Of a DNA stretch of 64,000 bases, positions 22,862-38,400 are shown in pieces (position 1 is the stretch's first letter; each line of letters starts with the position of its first letter). A program made the position numbers and the translations under genes. Source of the stretch: Halictus rubicundus (Eukaryota > Arthropoda > Insecta > Hymenoptera > Halictidae); contig NW_027488565.1 in NCBI RefSeq assembly GCF_050948215.1, positions 1,364,001 to 1,428,000 of the forward strand, given 5' to 3'. The notes beneath the pieces are model-generated. The model had not been told where the DNA came from and made no database searches. It worked only from the letters and a program-made list of their open reading frames with translations.

Positions 22862-25800
22862 ATAGAGGATATGATAGGATAGGATAGAGGATAGGATTGG
22901 GTAGAGGATAGGATAGGATAGAGGATAGGATAGGATAGAGGATAGGATAGGATAGAGCATAGGATAGGATAGAGGATAGGATAGGATAGAGGATATGATA
23001 GGATAGGATAGAGGATAGGATTGGATAGAGGATAGGATAGGATAGAGGATAGGATAGGATAGAGGATAGGATAGGCTAGAGGATACGATATAGGAGTGGA
23101 TAGGATAGAGGATAGGATACGATAGAGGATAGGATAGGATAGAGGATATGATAGGATAGAGGATAGGATAGGTTAGAGGATAGGATAGGATAGAGGATAG
23201 GATAGGATAGAGGATAGGATAGGATAGAGGATAGGATAGGATAGAGGATAGGATAGGATAGAGGATAGGATAGGCTAGAGGATACGATATACGAGTGGAT
23301 AGGATAGAGGATAGGATACGATAGACGATAGGATAGGATAGAGGATAGGATAGGATAGCGGAAAGGATAGGATAGAGTATAGAATAGGATAGAGGATAAG
23401 ATAGGATAGAGGTTAGGATATGATAGAGGATAGGATAGGATAGAGGATATGATAGGATAGAGGATAGGATAGAATAGAGGATAGGATAGGGTAGAGGACA
23501 GGTTAGCATAGAGGATAGGATAGGATAGAGGATTCGATAGGATTGAGGATAGGATAGGATAGAGGATAGGATTGGATAGAGGATAGGATAGGATAGAGGA
23601 TAGGATAGGATAGAGGATAGGATAGGATAGAGGATATGATAGGATAGAGGATAGGATAGGATAGAGGATAGGATAGGATAGAGGATAGGATAGGCTAGAG
23701 GATACGATATAGGAGTGGATAGGATAGAGGATAGGATACGATAGAGGATAGGATAGGATAGAGGATAGGATAGGATAGCGGAAAGGATAGGATAGAGTAT
23801 AGAATAGGATAGAGGATAAGATAGGATAGAGGTTAGGATATGATAGAGTATAGGATAGGATAGAGGAGAGGATAGGGGATTGGATAGGATAGAGGATAGG
23901 ATAGGATATAGGATAGGATAGGATAGAGGATAGGATAGGATAGAGGATAGGATAGGATAGAGGATAGGATAGGATAGAGGATAGCATAGAATAGAGGATA
24001 GGATAGGATAGAGGATAGGATAGGATAGAGGATATGATAGGATAGAGGATACGATATGGGATTGGATAGGATAGAGGATAGGATACGATAGAGGATAGGA
24101 TAGGATAGAGGATAGGATAGTATAGAGAATAGGATATAGGATTGGATAGGATAGAGGATAGAATAGGATAGAGGATAGGATAGGATAGAGGATAGGATAG
24201 GATACAGGATAGGATAGGATAGAGGATAGGATAGGATAGAGGATAGGATAGGATAGAGGATATGATAGGATAGGATAGAGGATAGTATTGGATAGAGGAT
24301 AGGATAGGATAGAGGATAGGATAGGATAGAGGATAGGATAGGATAGAAGATAGGATAGAGGATAGAGGATAGGATAGGATAGAGGATAGGATAGGATAGG
24401 GTAGATGATATTATAGTAAAGAGGATAGGATAGGATAGAGGATAGGATAGGATAGAGGATACGGTATAGGATTGGATAGGATAGAGGATAGGATACGATA
24501 GAGGATAGCATAGAATAGAGGATAGGATAGGATAGAGGATAGGATAGGATAGAGGATATGATAGGATAGAGGATACGATATGGGATTGGATAGGATAGAG
24601 GATAGGATACGATAGAGGATAGGATAGGATAGAGGATAGGATAGTATAGAGAATAGGATATAGGATTGGATAGGATAGAGGATAGAATAGGATAGAGGAT
24701 AGGATAGGATAGAGGATAGGATATGATAGAGGATAGGATAGGGTAGAGGATAGGATAGGATAGAGGATAGGATAGGATAGAGGATATGATAGGACAGAGG
24801 ATAGGATAGGATAGAGGATAGGATAGGATAGGGGATTGGATAGAATAGAGGATAGGATAGGATACAGGATAGGATAGGATAGAGGATAGGATAGGATAGA
24901 GGATAGGATAGGATACAGGATAGGATAGGATAGAGGATAGGATAGGATAGAGGATAGGATAGGATAGGATAGATGATATTATAGTGAAGAGGATAGGATA
25001 TGATAGAGGATAGGATAGAGGATAGGATAGGATAGAGGATAGGATAGGATAGGATAGATGATATTATAGTAAAGAGGATAGGATATGATAGAGGATAGGA
25101 TACGGGACTGGATAGGATAGAGGATAGGATAGGATAGACGATAGGATAGGATAGAGGATAGGATAGGATAGAGGATAGGATAGGATGGGGTAGATGATAT
25201 TATAGTAAAGAGGATATGATATGATAGAGGATAGGATAGGGGACTGGATAGGATAGAGGATAGGATAGGATAGAGGATACGATATAGGATTGGATAGGAT
25301 AGAAGATAGGATACGATAGAGGATAGGATAGAATAGAGGATAGGATAGGATAGAGGATAGGATAGGATAGAGGATATGATAGGATAGAGGATACGATATG
25401 GGATTGGATAGGATAGAGGATAGGATACGATAGAGGATAGGATAGGATAGAGGATAGGATAGTATAGAGAACAGGATATAGGATTGGATAGGATAGAGGA
25501 TAGGATAGGATAGAGGATAGGATATGATAGAGAATAGGATAGAATAGAGGATAGGATAGGATAGAGGATACGATAGGGGATTGGATAGAATAGAGGATAG
25601 GATAGGATACAGGATAGGATAGGATAGAGGATATGATAGGATAGAGGACAGGATAGGATAGAAGATAGGATAGGATAGAGGATATGATAGGATAGAGGAT
25701 AGGATAGAATAGAGGATAGGATAGGGTAGAGGACAGGTTAGCATAGAGGATAGGATAGGATAGAGGATTCGATAGGATTGAGGATAGGATAGGATAGAGG

Positions 25801-27322
25801 ATAGGATTGGATAGAGGTTAGGATTGGATAGAGGATAGGATAGGATAGAGGATAGGATAGGATAGAGGATAGGATAGGATAGAGGATAGGATAGGATAGA
25901 GGATAGGATAGGATAGAGGATAGGATAGGATAGAGGATAGGATAGGATAGAGGATAGGATAGGATAGAGGATAGGATAGGATAGAGGATAGGATAGGATA
26001 GAGGATAGGATAGGCTAGAGGATACGATATAGGAGTGGATAGGATAGAGGATAGGATACGATAGAGGATAGGATAGGATAGAGGATGGGATAGGATAGCG
26101 GAAAGATAGGATAGAGTATAGAATAGGATAGAGGATAAGATAGGATAGAGGTTAGGATATGATAGAGTATAGGATAGGATAGAGGAGAGGATAGGGGATT
26201 GGATAGGATAGAGGATAGGATAGGATATAGGATAGGATAGGATAGAGGATAGGATAGGATAGAGGATAGGATAGGATAGAGGATAGGATAGGATAGAGCA
26301 TAGGATAGGATAGAGGATAGGATAGGATAGAGGATATGATAGGATAGGATAGAGGATAGGATTGGATAGAGGATAGGATAGGATAGAGGATAGGATAGGA
26401 TAGAGGATAGGATAGGATAGAGGATAGGATAGGATAGAGGATAGGATAGGATAGGGGATTGGATAGAATAGAGGATAGGATAGGATACAGGATAGGATAG
26501 GATAGAGGATAGGATAGGGTAGAGGATAGGATAGGATAGAGGATAGGATAGGATAGGATAGAGGATAGGATAGGATAGAGGATAGGATAGGATAGATGAT
26601 AGGATAGGATAGAGGATAGGATAGGATAGAGGGTAGGATAGGATAGGATAGTTGATATTATAGTAAAGAGGATAGGATATGATAGAGGATAGGATAGGGG
26701 ACTGGATAGGATAGAGGATAGGATGGGATAGAGGATAGGATAGGATAGAGGATAGGATAGGATAGAGGATAGGATAGGATAGAGGATAGGATACGATAGA
26801 GGATAGGATAGGATAGAGGATAGGATAGGATAGCGGAAAGGATAGGATAGAGTATAGAATAGGATAGAGGATAAGATAGGATAGAGGTTAGGATATGATA
26901 GAGGATAGGATAGGATAGAGGATAGGATAGGGGATTGGATAGGATAGGATAGAGAATAGGGTAGGATAGAGGATACAATAGTATAGAGGATAGGATAGGA
27001 TAGATGATAGGATAGGATAGAGGATATGATAGGATAGGATAGAGGATATGATTGGGTAGAGGATAGGATAGGATAGAGGATAGGATAGGATAGAGGACAG
27101 GATAGGATAGAGGATAGGATAGGATAGAGGATATGATAGGATAGAGGATAGGATAGGATAGAGGATAGGATAGGATAGAGGATAGGATAGGCTAGAGGAT
27201 ACGATATAGGAGTGGATAGGATAGAGGATAGGATACGATAGAGGATAGGATAGGATAGAGGATAGGATAGGATAGCGGAAAGGATAGGATAGAGTATAGA
27301 ATAGGATAGAGGATAAGATAGG
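22862..27322. repeat. 4,461-bp higher-order repeat, copy A
   Basis: Every landmark here recurs exactly 4,461 bp downstream: ATAGGATTGGGTAG at 22891 and 27352, GTTAGCATAG at 23502 and 27963 and again at 25738 and 30199, and GTTGATATTATAG at 26651 and 31112. Translations of long stretches are identical between copies. The left border is near 22862, because sequence just upstream (GGGTAGGATAGAGGATACAATAG) is not shared. The copy consists entirely of 17-bp units and variants, with no gene. Confidence 0.92.
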
Positions 27323-30300
27323 ATAGAGGATATGATAGGATAGGATAGAGGATAGGATTGGGTAGAGGATAGGATAGGATAGAGGATAGGATAGGATAGA
27401 GGATAGGATAGGATAGAGCATAGGATAGGATAGAGGATAGGATAGGATAGAGGATATGATAGGATAGGATAGAGGATAGGATTGGATAGAGGATAGGATA
27501 GGATAGAGGATAGGATAGGATAGAGGATAGGATAGGCTAGAGGATACGATATAGGAGTGGATAGGATAGAGGATAGGATACGATAGAGGATAGGATAGGA
27601 TAGAGGATATGATAGGATAGAGGATAGGATAGGTTAGAGGATAGGATAGGATAGAGGATAGGATAGGATAGAGGATAGGATAGGATAGAGGATAGGATAG
27701 GATAGAGGATAGGATAGGATAGAGGATAGGATAGGCTAGAGGATACGATATACGAGTGGATAGGATAGAGGATAGGATACGATAGACGATAGGATAGGAT
27801 AGAGGATAGGATAGGATAGCGGAAAGGATAGGATAGAGTATAGAATAGGATAGAGGATAAGATAGGATAGAGGTTAGGATATGATAGAGGATAGGATAGG
27901 ATAGAGGATATGATAGGATAGAGGATAGGATAGAATAGAGGATAGGATAGGGTAGAGGACAGGTTAGCATAGAGGATAGGATAGGATAGAGGATTCGATA
28001 GGATTGAGGATAGGATAGGATAGAGGATAGGATTGGATAGAGGATAGGATAGGATAGAGGATAGGATAGGATAGAGGATAGGATAGGATAGAGGATATGA
28101 TAGGATAGAGGATAGGATAGGATAGAGGATAGGATAGGATAGAGGATAGGATAGGCTAGAGGATACGATATAGGAGTGGATAGGATAGAGGATAGGATAC
28201 GATAGAGGATAGGATAGGATAGAGGATAGGATAGGATAGCGGAAAGGATAGGATAGAGTATAGAATAGGATAGAGGATAAGATAGGATAGAGGTTAGGAT
28301 ATGATAGAGTATAGGATAGGATAGAGGAGAGGATAGGGGATTGGATAGGATAGAGGATAGGATAGGATATAGGATAGGATAGGATAGAGGATAGGATAGG
28401 ATAGAGGATAGGATAGGATAGAGGATAGGATAGGATAGAGGATAGCATAGAATAGAGGATAGGATAGGATAGAGGATAGGATAGGATAGAGGATATGATA
28501 GGATAGAGGATACGATATGGGATTGGATAGGATAGAGGATAGGATACGATAGAGGATAGGATAGGATAGAGGATAGGATAGTATAGAGAATAGGATATAG
28601 GATTGGATAGGATAGAGGATAGAATAGGATAGAGGATAGGATAGGATAGAGGATAGGATAGGATACAGGATAGGATAGGATAGAGGATAGGATAGGATAG
28701 AGGATAGGATAGGATAGAGGATATGATAGGATAGGATAGAGGATAGTATTGGATAGAGGATAGGATAGGATAGAGGATAGGATAGGATAGAGGATAGGAT
28801 AGGATAGAAGATAGGATAGAGGATAGAGGATAGGATAGGATAGAGGATAGGATAGGATAGGGTAGATGATATTATAGTAAAGAGGATAGGATAGGATAGA
28901 GGATAGGATAGGATAGAGGATACGGTATAGGATTGGATAGGATAGAGGATAGGATACGATAGAGGATAGCATAGAATAGAGGATAGGATAGGATAGAGGA
29001 TAGGATAGGATAGAGGATATGATAGGATAGAGGATACGATATGGGATTGGATAGGATAGAGGATAGGATACGATAGAGGATAGGATAGGATAGAGGATAG
29101 GATAGTATAGAGAATAGGATATAGGATTGGATAGGATAGAGGATAGAATAGGATAGAGGATAGGATAGGATAGAGGATAGGATATGATAGAGGATAGGAT
29201 AGGGTAGAGGATAGGATAGGATAGAGGATAGGATAGGATAGAGGATATGATAGGACAGAGGATAGGATAGGATAGAGGATAGGATAGGATAGGGGATTGG
29301 ATAGAATAGAGGATAGGATAGGATACAGGATAGGATAGGATAGAGGATAGGATAGGATAGAGGATAGGATAGGATACAGGATAGGATAGGATAGAGGATA
29401 GGATAGGATAGAGGATAGGATAGGATAGGATAGATGATATTATAGTGAAGAGGATAGGATATGATAGAGGATAGGATAGAGGATAGGATAGGATAGAGGA
29501 TAGGATAGGATAGGATAGATGATATTATAGTAAAGAGGATAGGATATGATAGAGGATAGGATACGGGACTGGATAGGATAGAGGATAGGATAGGATAGAC
29601 GATAGGATAGGATAGAGGATAGGATAGGATAGAGGATAGGATAGGATGGGGTAGATGATATTATAGTAAAGAGGATATGATATGATAGAGGATAGGATAG
29701 GGGACTGGATAGGATAGAGGATAGGATAGGATAGAGGATACGATATAGGATTGGATAGGATAGAAGATAGGATACGATAGAGGATAGGATAGAATAGAGG
29801 ATAGGATAGGATAGAGGATAGGATAGGATAGAGGATATGATAGGATAGAGGATACGATATGGGATTGGATAGGATAGAGGATAGGATACGATAGAGGATA
29901 GGATAGGATAGAGGATAGGATAGTATAGAGAACAGGATATAGGATTGGATAGGATAGAGGATAGGATAGGATAGAGGATAGGATATGATAGAGAATAGGA
30001 TAGAATAGAGGATAGGATAGGATAGAGGATACGATAGGGGATTGGATAGAATAGAGGATAGGATAGGATACAGGATAGGATAGGATAGAGGATATGATAG
30101 GATAGAGGACAGGATAGGATAGAAGATAGGATAGGATAGAGGATATGATAGGATAGAGGATAGGATAGAATAGAGGATAGGATAGGGTAGAGGACAGGTT
30201 AGCATAGAGGATAGGATAGGATAGAGGATTCGATAGGATTGAGGATAGGATAGGATAGAGGATAGGATTGGATAGAGGTTAGGATTGGATAGAGGATAGG

Positions 30301-31783
30301 ATAGGATAGAGGATAGGATAGGATAGAGGATAGGATAGGATAGAGGATAGGATAGGATAGAGGATAGGATAGGATAGAGGATAGGATAGGATAGAGGATA
30401 GGATAGGATAGAGGATAGGATAGGATAGAGGATAGGATAGGATAGAGGATAGGATAGGATAGAGGATAGGATAGGCTAGAGGATACGATATAGGAGTGGA
30501 TAGGATAGAGGATAGGATACGATAGAGGATAGGATAGGATAGAGGATGGGATAGGATAGCGGAAAGATAGGATAGAGTATAGAATAGGATAGAGGATAAG
30601 ATAGGATAGAGGTTAGGATATGATAGAGTATAGGATAGGATAGAGGAGAGGATAGGGGATTGGATAGGATAGAGGATAGGATAGGATATAGGATAGGATA
30701 GGATAGAGGATAGGATAGGATAGAGGATAGGATAGGATAGAGGATAGGATAGGATAGAGCATAGGATAGGATAGAGGATAGGATAGGATAGAGGATATGA
30801 TAGGATAGGATAGAGGATAGGATTGGATAGAGGATAGGATAGGATAGAGGATAGGATAGGATAGAGGATAGGATAGGATAGAGGATAGGATAGGATAGAG
30901 GATAGGATAGGATAGGGGATTGGATAGAATAGAGGATAGGATAGGATACAGGATAGGATAGGATAGAGGATAGGATAGGGTAGAGGATAGGATAGGATAG
31001 AGGATAGGATAGGATAGGATAGAGGATAGGATAGGATAGAGGATAGGATAGGATAGATGATAGGATAGGATAGAGGATAGGATAGGATAGAGGGTAGGAT
31101 AGGATAGGATAGTTGATATTATAGTAAAGAGGATAGGATATGATAGAGGATAGGATAGGGGACTGGATAGGATAGAGGATAGGATGGGATAGAGGATAGG
31201 ATAGGATAGAGGATAGGATAGGATAGAGGATAGGATAGGATAGAGGATAGGATACGATAGAGGATAGGATAGGATAGAGGATAGGATAGGATAGCGGAAA
31301 GGATAGGATAGAGTATAGAATAGGATAGAGGATAAGATAGGATAGAGGTTAGGATATGATAGAGGATAGGATAGGATAGAGGATAGGATAGGGGATTGGA
31401 TAGGATAGGATAGAGAATAGGGTAGGATAGAGGATACAATAGTATAGAGGATAGGATAGGATAGATGATAGGATAGGATAGAGGATATGATAGGATAGGA
31501 TAGAGGATATGATTGGGTAGAGGATAGGATAGGATAGAGGATAGGATAGGATAGAGGACAGGATAGGATAGAGGATAGGATAGGATAGAGGATATGATAG
31601 GATAGAGGATAGGATAGGATAGAGGATAGGATAGGATAGAGGATAGGATAGGCTAGAGGATACGATATAGGAGTGGATAGGATAGAGGATAGGATACGAT
31701 AGAGGATAGGATAGGATAGAGGATAGGATAGGATAGCGGAAAGGATAGGATAGAGTATAGAATAGGATAGAGGATAAGATAGG
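27323..31783. repeat. 4,461-bp higher-order repeat, copy B
   Basis: Direct tandem copy of 22862-27322. Similarity at this offset stops near 31791, where this array continues with GGTTAGGATATG and copy A's equivalent position starts copy B. Only two tandem copies are therefore present here. A related block without exact register recurs about 11.3 kb further on (40.7-43.0 kb), differing by at least one 17-bp insertion or deletion. Confidence 0.92.
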
Positions 31784-34700
31784 ATAGAGGTTAGGATATG
31801 ATAGAGTATAGGATAGGATAGAGGAGAGGATAGGGGATTGGATAGGATAGAGGATAGGATAGGATATAGGATAGGATAGGATAGAGGATAGGATAGGATA
31901 GAGGATAGGATTTGATAGAGGATAGGATAGGATAGAGCATAGGATAGGATAGAGGATAGGATAGGATAGAGGATATGATAGGATAGGATAGAGGATAGGA
32001 TAGGATAGAGGATAGGATAGGATAGAGGGTAGGATAGGATAGAGGATAGGATAGGATAGAGGATAGGATAGGATAGAGGATAGGATAGGATAGAGGATAG
32101 GATAGGCTAGAGGATACGATATAGGAGTGGATAGGATAGAGGATAGGATACGATAGAGGATAGGATAGGATAGAGGATAGGATAGGATAGCGGAAAGGAT
32201 AGGATAGAGTATAGAATAGGATAGAGGATAAGATAGGATAGAGGTTAGGATATGATAGAGTATAGGATAGGATAGAGGAGAGGATAGGCGATTGGATAGG
32301 ATAGAGGATAGGATAGGATATAGGATAGGATAGGATAGAGGATAGGATAGGATAGAGGATAGGATAGGATAGAGGATAGGATAGGATAGAGCATAGGATA
32401 GGATAGAGGATAGGATAGGATAGAGGATATGATAGGATAGGATAGAGGATAGGATTGGATAGAGGATAGGATAGGATAGAGGATAGGATAGGATAGAGGA
32501 TAGGATATGATAGAGAATAGGATAGAATAGAGGATAGGATAGGATAGAGGATACGATAGGGGATTGGATAGAATAGAGGATAGGATAGGATACAGGATAG
32601 GATAGGATAGAGGATAGGATACGATAGAGGATAGGATAGGATAGAGGATAGGATAGTATAGAGAATAGGATATAGGATTGGATAGGATAGAGGATAGGAT
32701 AGGATAGAGGATAGGATATGATAGAGAATAGGATAGAATAGAGGATAGGATAGGATAGAGGATACGATAGGGGATTGGATAGAATAGAGGATAGGATAGG
32801 ATACAGGATAGGATAGGATAGAGGATATGATAGGATAGAGGACAGGATAGGATAGAAGATAGGATAGGATAGAGGATATGATAGGATAGAGGATAGGATA
32901 GAATAGAGGATAGGATAGGGTAGAGGACAGGTTAGCATAGAGGATAGGATAGGATAGAGGATTCGATAGGATTGAGGATAGGATAGGATAGAGGATAGGA
33001 TTGGATAGAGGATAGGATTGGATAGAGGATAGGATAGGATAGAGGATAGGATAGGATAGAGGATAGGATAGGATAGAGGATAGGATAGGATAGAGGATAG
33101 GATAGGATAGAGGATAGGATAGGATAGAGGATAGGATAGGATAGAGGATAGGATAGGATAGAGGATATGATAGGATAGAGGATAGGATAGGATAGAGGAT
33201 AGGATAGGCTAGAGGATACGAGATAGGAGTGGATAGGATAGAGGATAGGATACGATAGAGGATAGGATAGGATAGAGGATAGGATAGGATAGCGGAAAGA
33301 TAGGATAGAGTATAGAATAGGATAGAGGATAAGATAGGATAGAGGTTAGGATATGATAGAGTATAGGATAGGATAGAGGAGAGGATAGGGGATTGGATAG
33401 GATAGAGGATAGGATAGGATATAGGATAGGATAGGATAGAGGATAGGATAGGATAGAGGATAGGATAGGATAGAGGATAGGATAGGATAGAGCATAGGAT
33501 AGGATAGAGAATAGGATAGGATAGAGGATATGATAGGATAGGATAGAGGATAGGATTGGATAGAGGATAGGATAGGATAGAGGATAGGATAGGATAGAGG
33601 ATAGGATAGGATAGAGGATAGGATAGGATAGAGGATAGGATAGGATAGGGGATTGGATAGAATAGAGGATAGGATAGGATACAGGATAGGATAGGATAGA
33701 GGATAGGATAGGGTAGAGGATAGGATAGGATAGAGGATAGGATAGGATAGGATAGAGGATAGGATAGGATAGAGGATAGGATAGGATAGATGATAGGATA
33801 GGATAGAGGATAGGATAGGATAGAGGCTAGGATAGGATAGGATAGTTGATATTATAGTAAAGAGGATAGGATATGATAGAGGATAGGATAGGGGACTGGA
33901 TAGGATAGAGGATAGGATAGGATAGAGGATAGGATAGGATAGAGGATAGGATAGGATAGAGGATAGGATAGGATAGAGGATAGGATAGGATAGAGGATAG
34001 GATAGGATAGAGGATAGGATAGGCTAGAGGATACGATATAGGAGTGGATAGGATAGAGGATAGGATACGATAGAGGATAGGATAGGATAGAGGATAGGAA
34101 AGGATAGCGGTAAGGATAGGATAGAGTATAGAATAGGATAGAGGATAAGATAGGATAGAGGTTAGGATATGATAGAGGATAGGATAGGATAGAGGATAGG
34201 ATAGGGGATTGGATAGGATAGGATAGAGAATAGGGTAGGATAGAGGATACAATAGTATAGAGGATAGGATAGGATAGAGGATAGGATAGGATAGAGGATA
34301 TGATAGGATAGGATAGAGGATAGGATTGGGTAGAGGATAGGATAGGATAGAGGATAGGATAGGATAGAGGACAGGATAGGATAGAGGATAGGATAGGATA
34401 GAGGATATGATAGGATAGAGGATAGGATAGAATAGAGGATAGGATAGGGTAGAGGACAGGTTAGCATAGAGGATAGGATAGGATAGAGGATTCGATAGGA
34501 TTGAGGATAGGATAGGATAGAGGATAGGATTGGATAGAGGATAGGATAGGATAGAGGATAGGATAGGATAGAGGATAGGATAGGATAGAGGATATGATAG
34601 GATAGAGGATAGGATAGGATAGAGGATAGGATAGGATAGAGGATAGGATAGGCTAGAGGATACGATATAGGAGTGGATAGGATAGAGGATAGGATACGAT

Positions 34701-37700
34701 AGAGGATAGGATAGGATAGAGGATAGGATAGGATAGCGGAAAGGATAGGATAGAGTAAAGAATAGGATAGAGGATAAGATAGGATAGAGGTTAGGATATG
34801 ATAGAGTATAGGATAGGATAGAGGAGAGGATAGGGGATTGGATAGGATAGAGGATAGGATAGGATATAGGATAGGATAGGATAGAGGATAGGATAGGATA
34901 GAGGATAGGATAGGATAGAGGATAGGATAGGATAGAGCATAGGATAGGATAGAGGATAGGATAGGATAGAGGATATGATAGGATAGGATAGAGGATAGGA
35001 TTGGATAGAGGATAGGATAGGATAGAGGATAGGATAGGATAGAGGATAGGATAGGCTAGAGGATACGATATAGGAGTGGATAGGATAGAGGATAGGATAC
35101 GATAGAGGATAGGATAGGGTAGAGGATAGGATAGGATAGAGGATAGGATAGGTTAGAGGATAGGATAGGATAGAGGATAGGATAGGATAGAGGATAGGAT
35201 AGGATAGAGGATAGGATAGGATAGAGGATATGATAGGATAGGATAGAGGATAGGATTGGATAGAGGATAGGATAGGATAGAGGATAGGATAGGATAGAGG
35301 ATAGGATAGGATAGAGGATAGGATACGGTAGAGGATAGGATAGGATAGAGGATAGGATAGGATAGGGTAGATGATATTATAGTAAAGAGGATAGGATAGG
35401 ATAGAGGATACGATATAGGATTGGATAGGATAGAGGATAGGATACGATAGAGGATAGGATAGAATAGAGGATAGGATAGATAGAGGATAGGATAGGATAG
35501 AGGATATGATAGGATAGAGGATACGATATGGGATTGGATAGGATAGAGGATAGGATACGATAGAGGATAGGATAGGATAGAGGATAGGATAGTATAGAGA
35601 ATAGGATATAGGATTGGATAGGATAGAGGATAGAATAGGATAGAGGATAGGATAGGATAGAGGATAGGATATGATAGAGGATAGGATAGGGTAGAGGATA
35701 GGATAGGATAGAGAATAGGATATAGGATTGGATAGGATAGAGGATAGAATAGGATAGAGGATAGGATAGGATAGAGGATAGGATATGATAGAGAATAGGG
35801 TAGGATAGAGGATAGGATAGGATAGAGGATACGATAGGGGATTGGATAGAATAGAGGATAGGATAGGATACAGGATAGGATAGGGTAGAGGATATGATAG
35901 GATAGAGGACAGGATAGGATAGAGGATAGGATAGGATAGAGGATATGATAGGATAGAGGATAGGATAGAATAGAGGATAGGATAGGGTAGAGGACAGGTT
36001 AGCATAGAGGATAGGATAGGATAGAGGATTCGATAGGATTGAGGATAGGATAGGATAGAGGATAGGATTGGATAGAGGATAGGATAGGATAGAGGATAGG
36101 ATAGGATAGAGGATAGGATAGGATAGAGGATATGATAGGATAGAGGATAGGATAGGATAGAGGATAGGATAGGATAGAGGATATGATAGGATAGAGGATA
36201 GGATAGGATAGAGGATACGATATAGGATTGGATAGGATAGAGGATAGGATACGATAGAGGATAGGATAGGATAGAGGATAGGATAGGATAGAGAATAGGA
36301 TATAGGATTGGACAGGATAGAGGATAGAATAGGATAGAGGATAGGATAGGATACAGGAGAGGATAGGATAGAGGATACGATATGGGATTGGATAGGATAG
36401 AGGATAGGATACGATAGAGGATAGGATAGGATAGAGGATAGGATAGGATAGAGAATAGGATATAGGAGTGGATAAGAGAGAGGATAGAATAGGATAGAGG
36501 ATAGTATAGGATAGAGGATAGGATAGGATAGAGGATAGGATAGGATAGAGATTAGGATAGGATAGAGGATAGGATAGGATAGAGGATCGGATAGGATAGG
36601 ATAGATGATATTATAGTAAAGAGGATAGGATATGATAGAGGATAGGATAGGGGACTGGATAGGATAGAGGATAGGATAGGATAGAGGATAGGTTAGGATA
36701 GAGGATAGGATAGGTTAGAGGATACGATATAGGATTGGATAGGATAGAGGATAGGATACGATAGAGGTTAGGATAGGATAGAGGATAGGATAGGATAGAG
36801 AATAGGATATAGGATTGGATAGGATAGAGGATAGAATAGGATAGAGGATAGGATAGGATAGAGGATAGGATATGATAGAGGATAGGATAGGATAGAGGAT
36901 AGGATAGGATAGAGGATACGATAGGGGATAGGATAGAATAGAGGATAGGATAGGATGCAGGATAGGATAGGATAGAGGATATGATAGGATAGAGGACAGG
37001 ATAGGATAGAGGATAGGATAGGATAGAGGATATGATAGGATAGGATAGAGGATAGGATTGGATAGAGGATAGGATAGGATAGAGGATAGGATAGGATAGA
37101 GGATAGGATAGGCTAGAGGATACGATATAGGAGTGGATAGGATAGAGGATAGGATACGATAGAGGATAGGATAGGATAGAGGATAGGATAGGGGATTGGA
37201 TAGGATAGGATAGAGAATAGGATAGGATAGAGGATAGGATAGGATAGAGGATATGATAGGATAGAGGATAGGATAGGATAGAGGATAGGATAGGATAGAG
37301 GATAGGATAGGCTAGAGGATACGATATAGGAGTGGATGGGATAGAGGATAGGATACGATAGAGGATAGGATAGGATAGAGGATAGGATAGGATAGCGGAA
37401 AGGATAGGATAGAGTATAGAATAGGATAGAGGATAAGATAGGATAGAGGTTAGGATATGATAGAGTATAGGATAGGTTAGAGGAGAGGATAGGGGATTGG
37501 ATAGGATGGAGGATAGGATAGGATATAGGATAGGATAGGATAGAGGATAGGATAGGATAGAGGATAGGATAGGATAGAGGATAGGATAGGATAGAGCATA
37601 TGATAGGATAGAGGATAGGATAGGATAGAGGATATGATAGGATAGGATAGAGGATAGGATTGGGTAGAGGATAGGATAGGATAGAGGATAGGATAGGATA

Positions 37701-38400
37701 GAGGATAGGATAGGATAGAGCATAGGATAGGATAGAGGATAGGATAGGATAGAGGATATGATAGGATAGGATAGAGGATAGGATTGGATAGAGGATAGGA
37801 TAGGATAGAGGATAGGATAGGATAGAGGATAGGATAGGCTAGAGGATACGATATAGGAGTGGATAGGATAGAGGATAGGATACGATAGAGGATAGGATAG
37901 GATAGAGGATAGGATAGGATAGAGGATAGGATAGGTTAGAGGATAGGATAGGATAGAGGATAGGATAGGATAGAGGATAGGATAGGATAGAGGATAGGAT
38001 AGGATAGAGGATAGGATAGGATAGAGGATAGGATAGGCTAGAGGATACGATATTCGAGTGGATAGGATAGAGGATAGGATACGATAGACGATAGGATAGG
38101 ATAGAGGATAGGATAGGATAGCGGAAAGGATAGGATAGAGTATAGAATAGGATAGAGGATAAGATAGGATAGAGGTTAGGATATGATAGAGGATAGGATA
38201 GGATAGAGGATATGATAGGATAGAGGATAGGATAGAATAGAGGATAGGATAGGGTAGAGGACAGGTTAGCATAGAGGATAGGATAGGATAGAGGATTCGA
38301 TAGGATTGAGGATAGGATAGGATAGAGGATAGGATTGGATAGAGGATAGGATAGGATAGAGGATAGGATAGGATAGACGATAGGATAGGATAGAGGATAT
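31784..38400. repeat. 17-bp satellite, mosaic of blocks seen elsewhere
   Basis: This is continuous satellite. The block at about 35329-37202 matches 20930-22803 at an offset of 14,399 bp. The part ending at GTTAGCATAG (32931) matches the part ending at 47581 at 14,650 bp. Boxes GATATTATAGTAAAG and GACAGGTTAGCATAG recur. No gene or insertion is seen. Confidence 0.95.
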
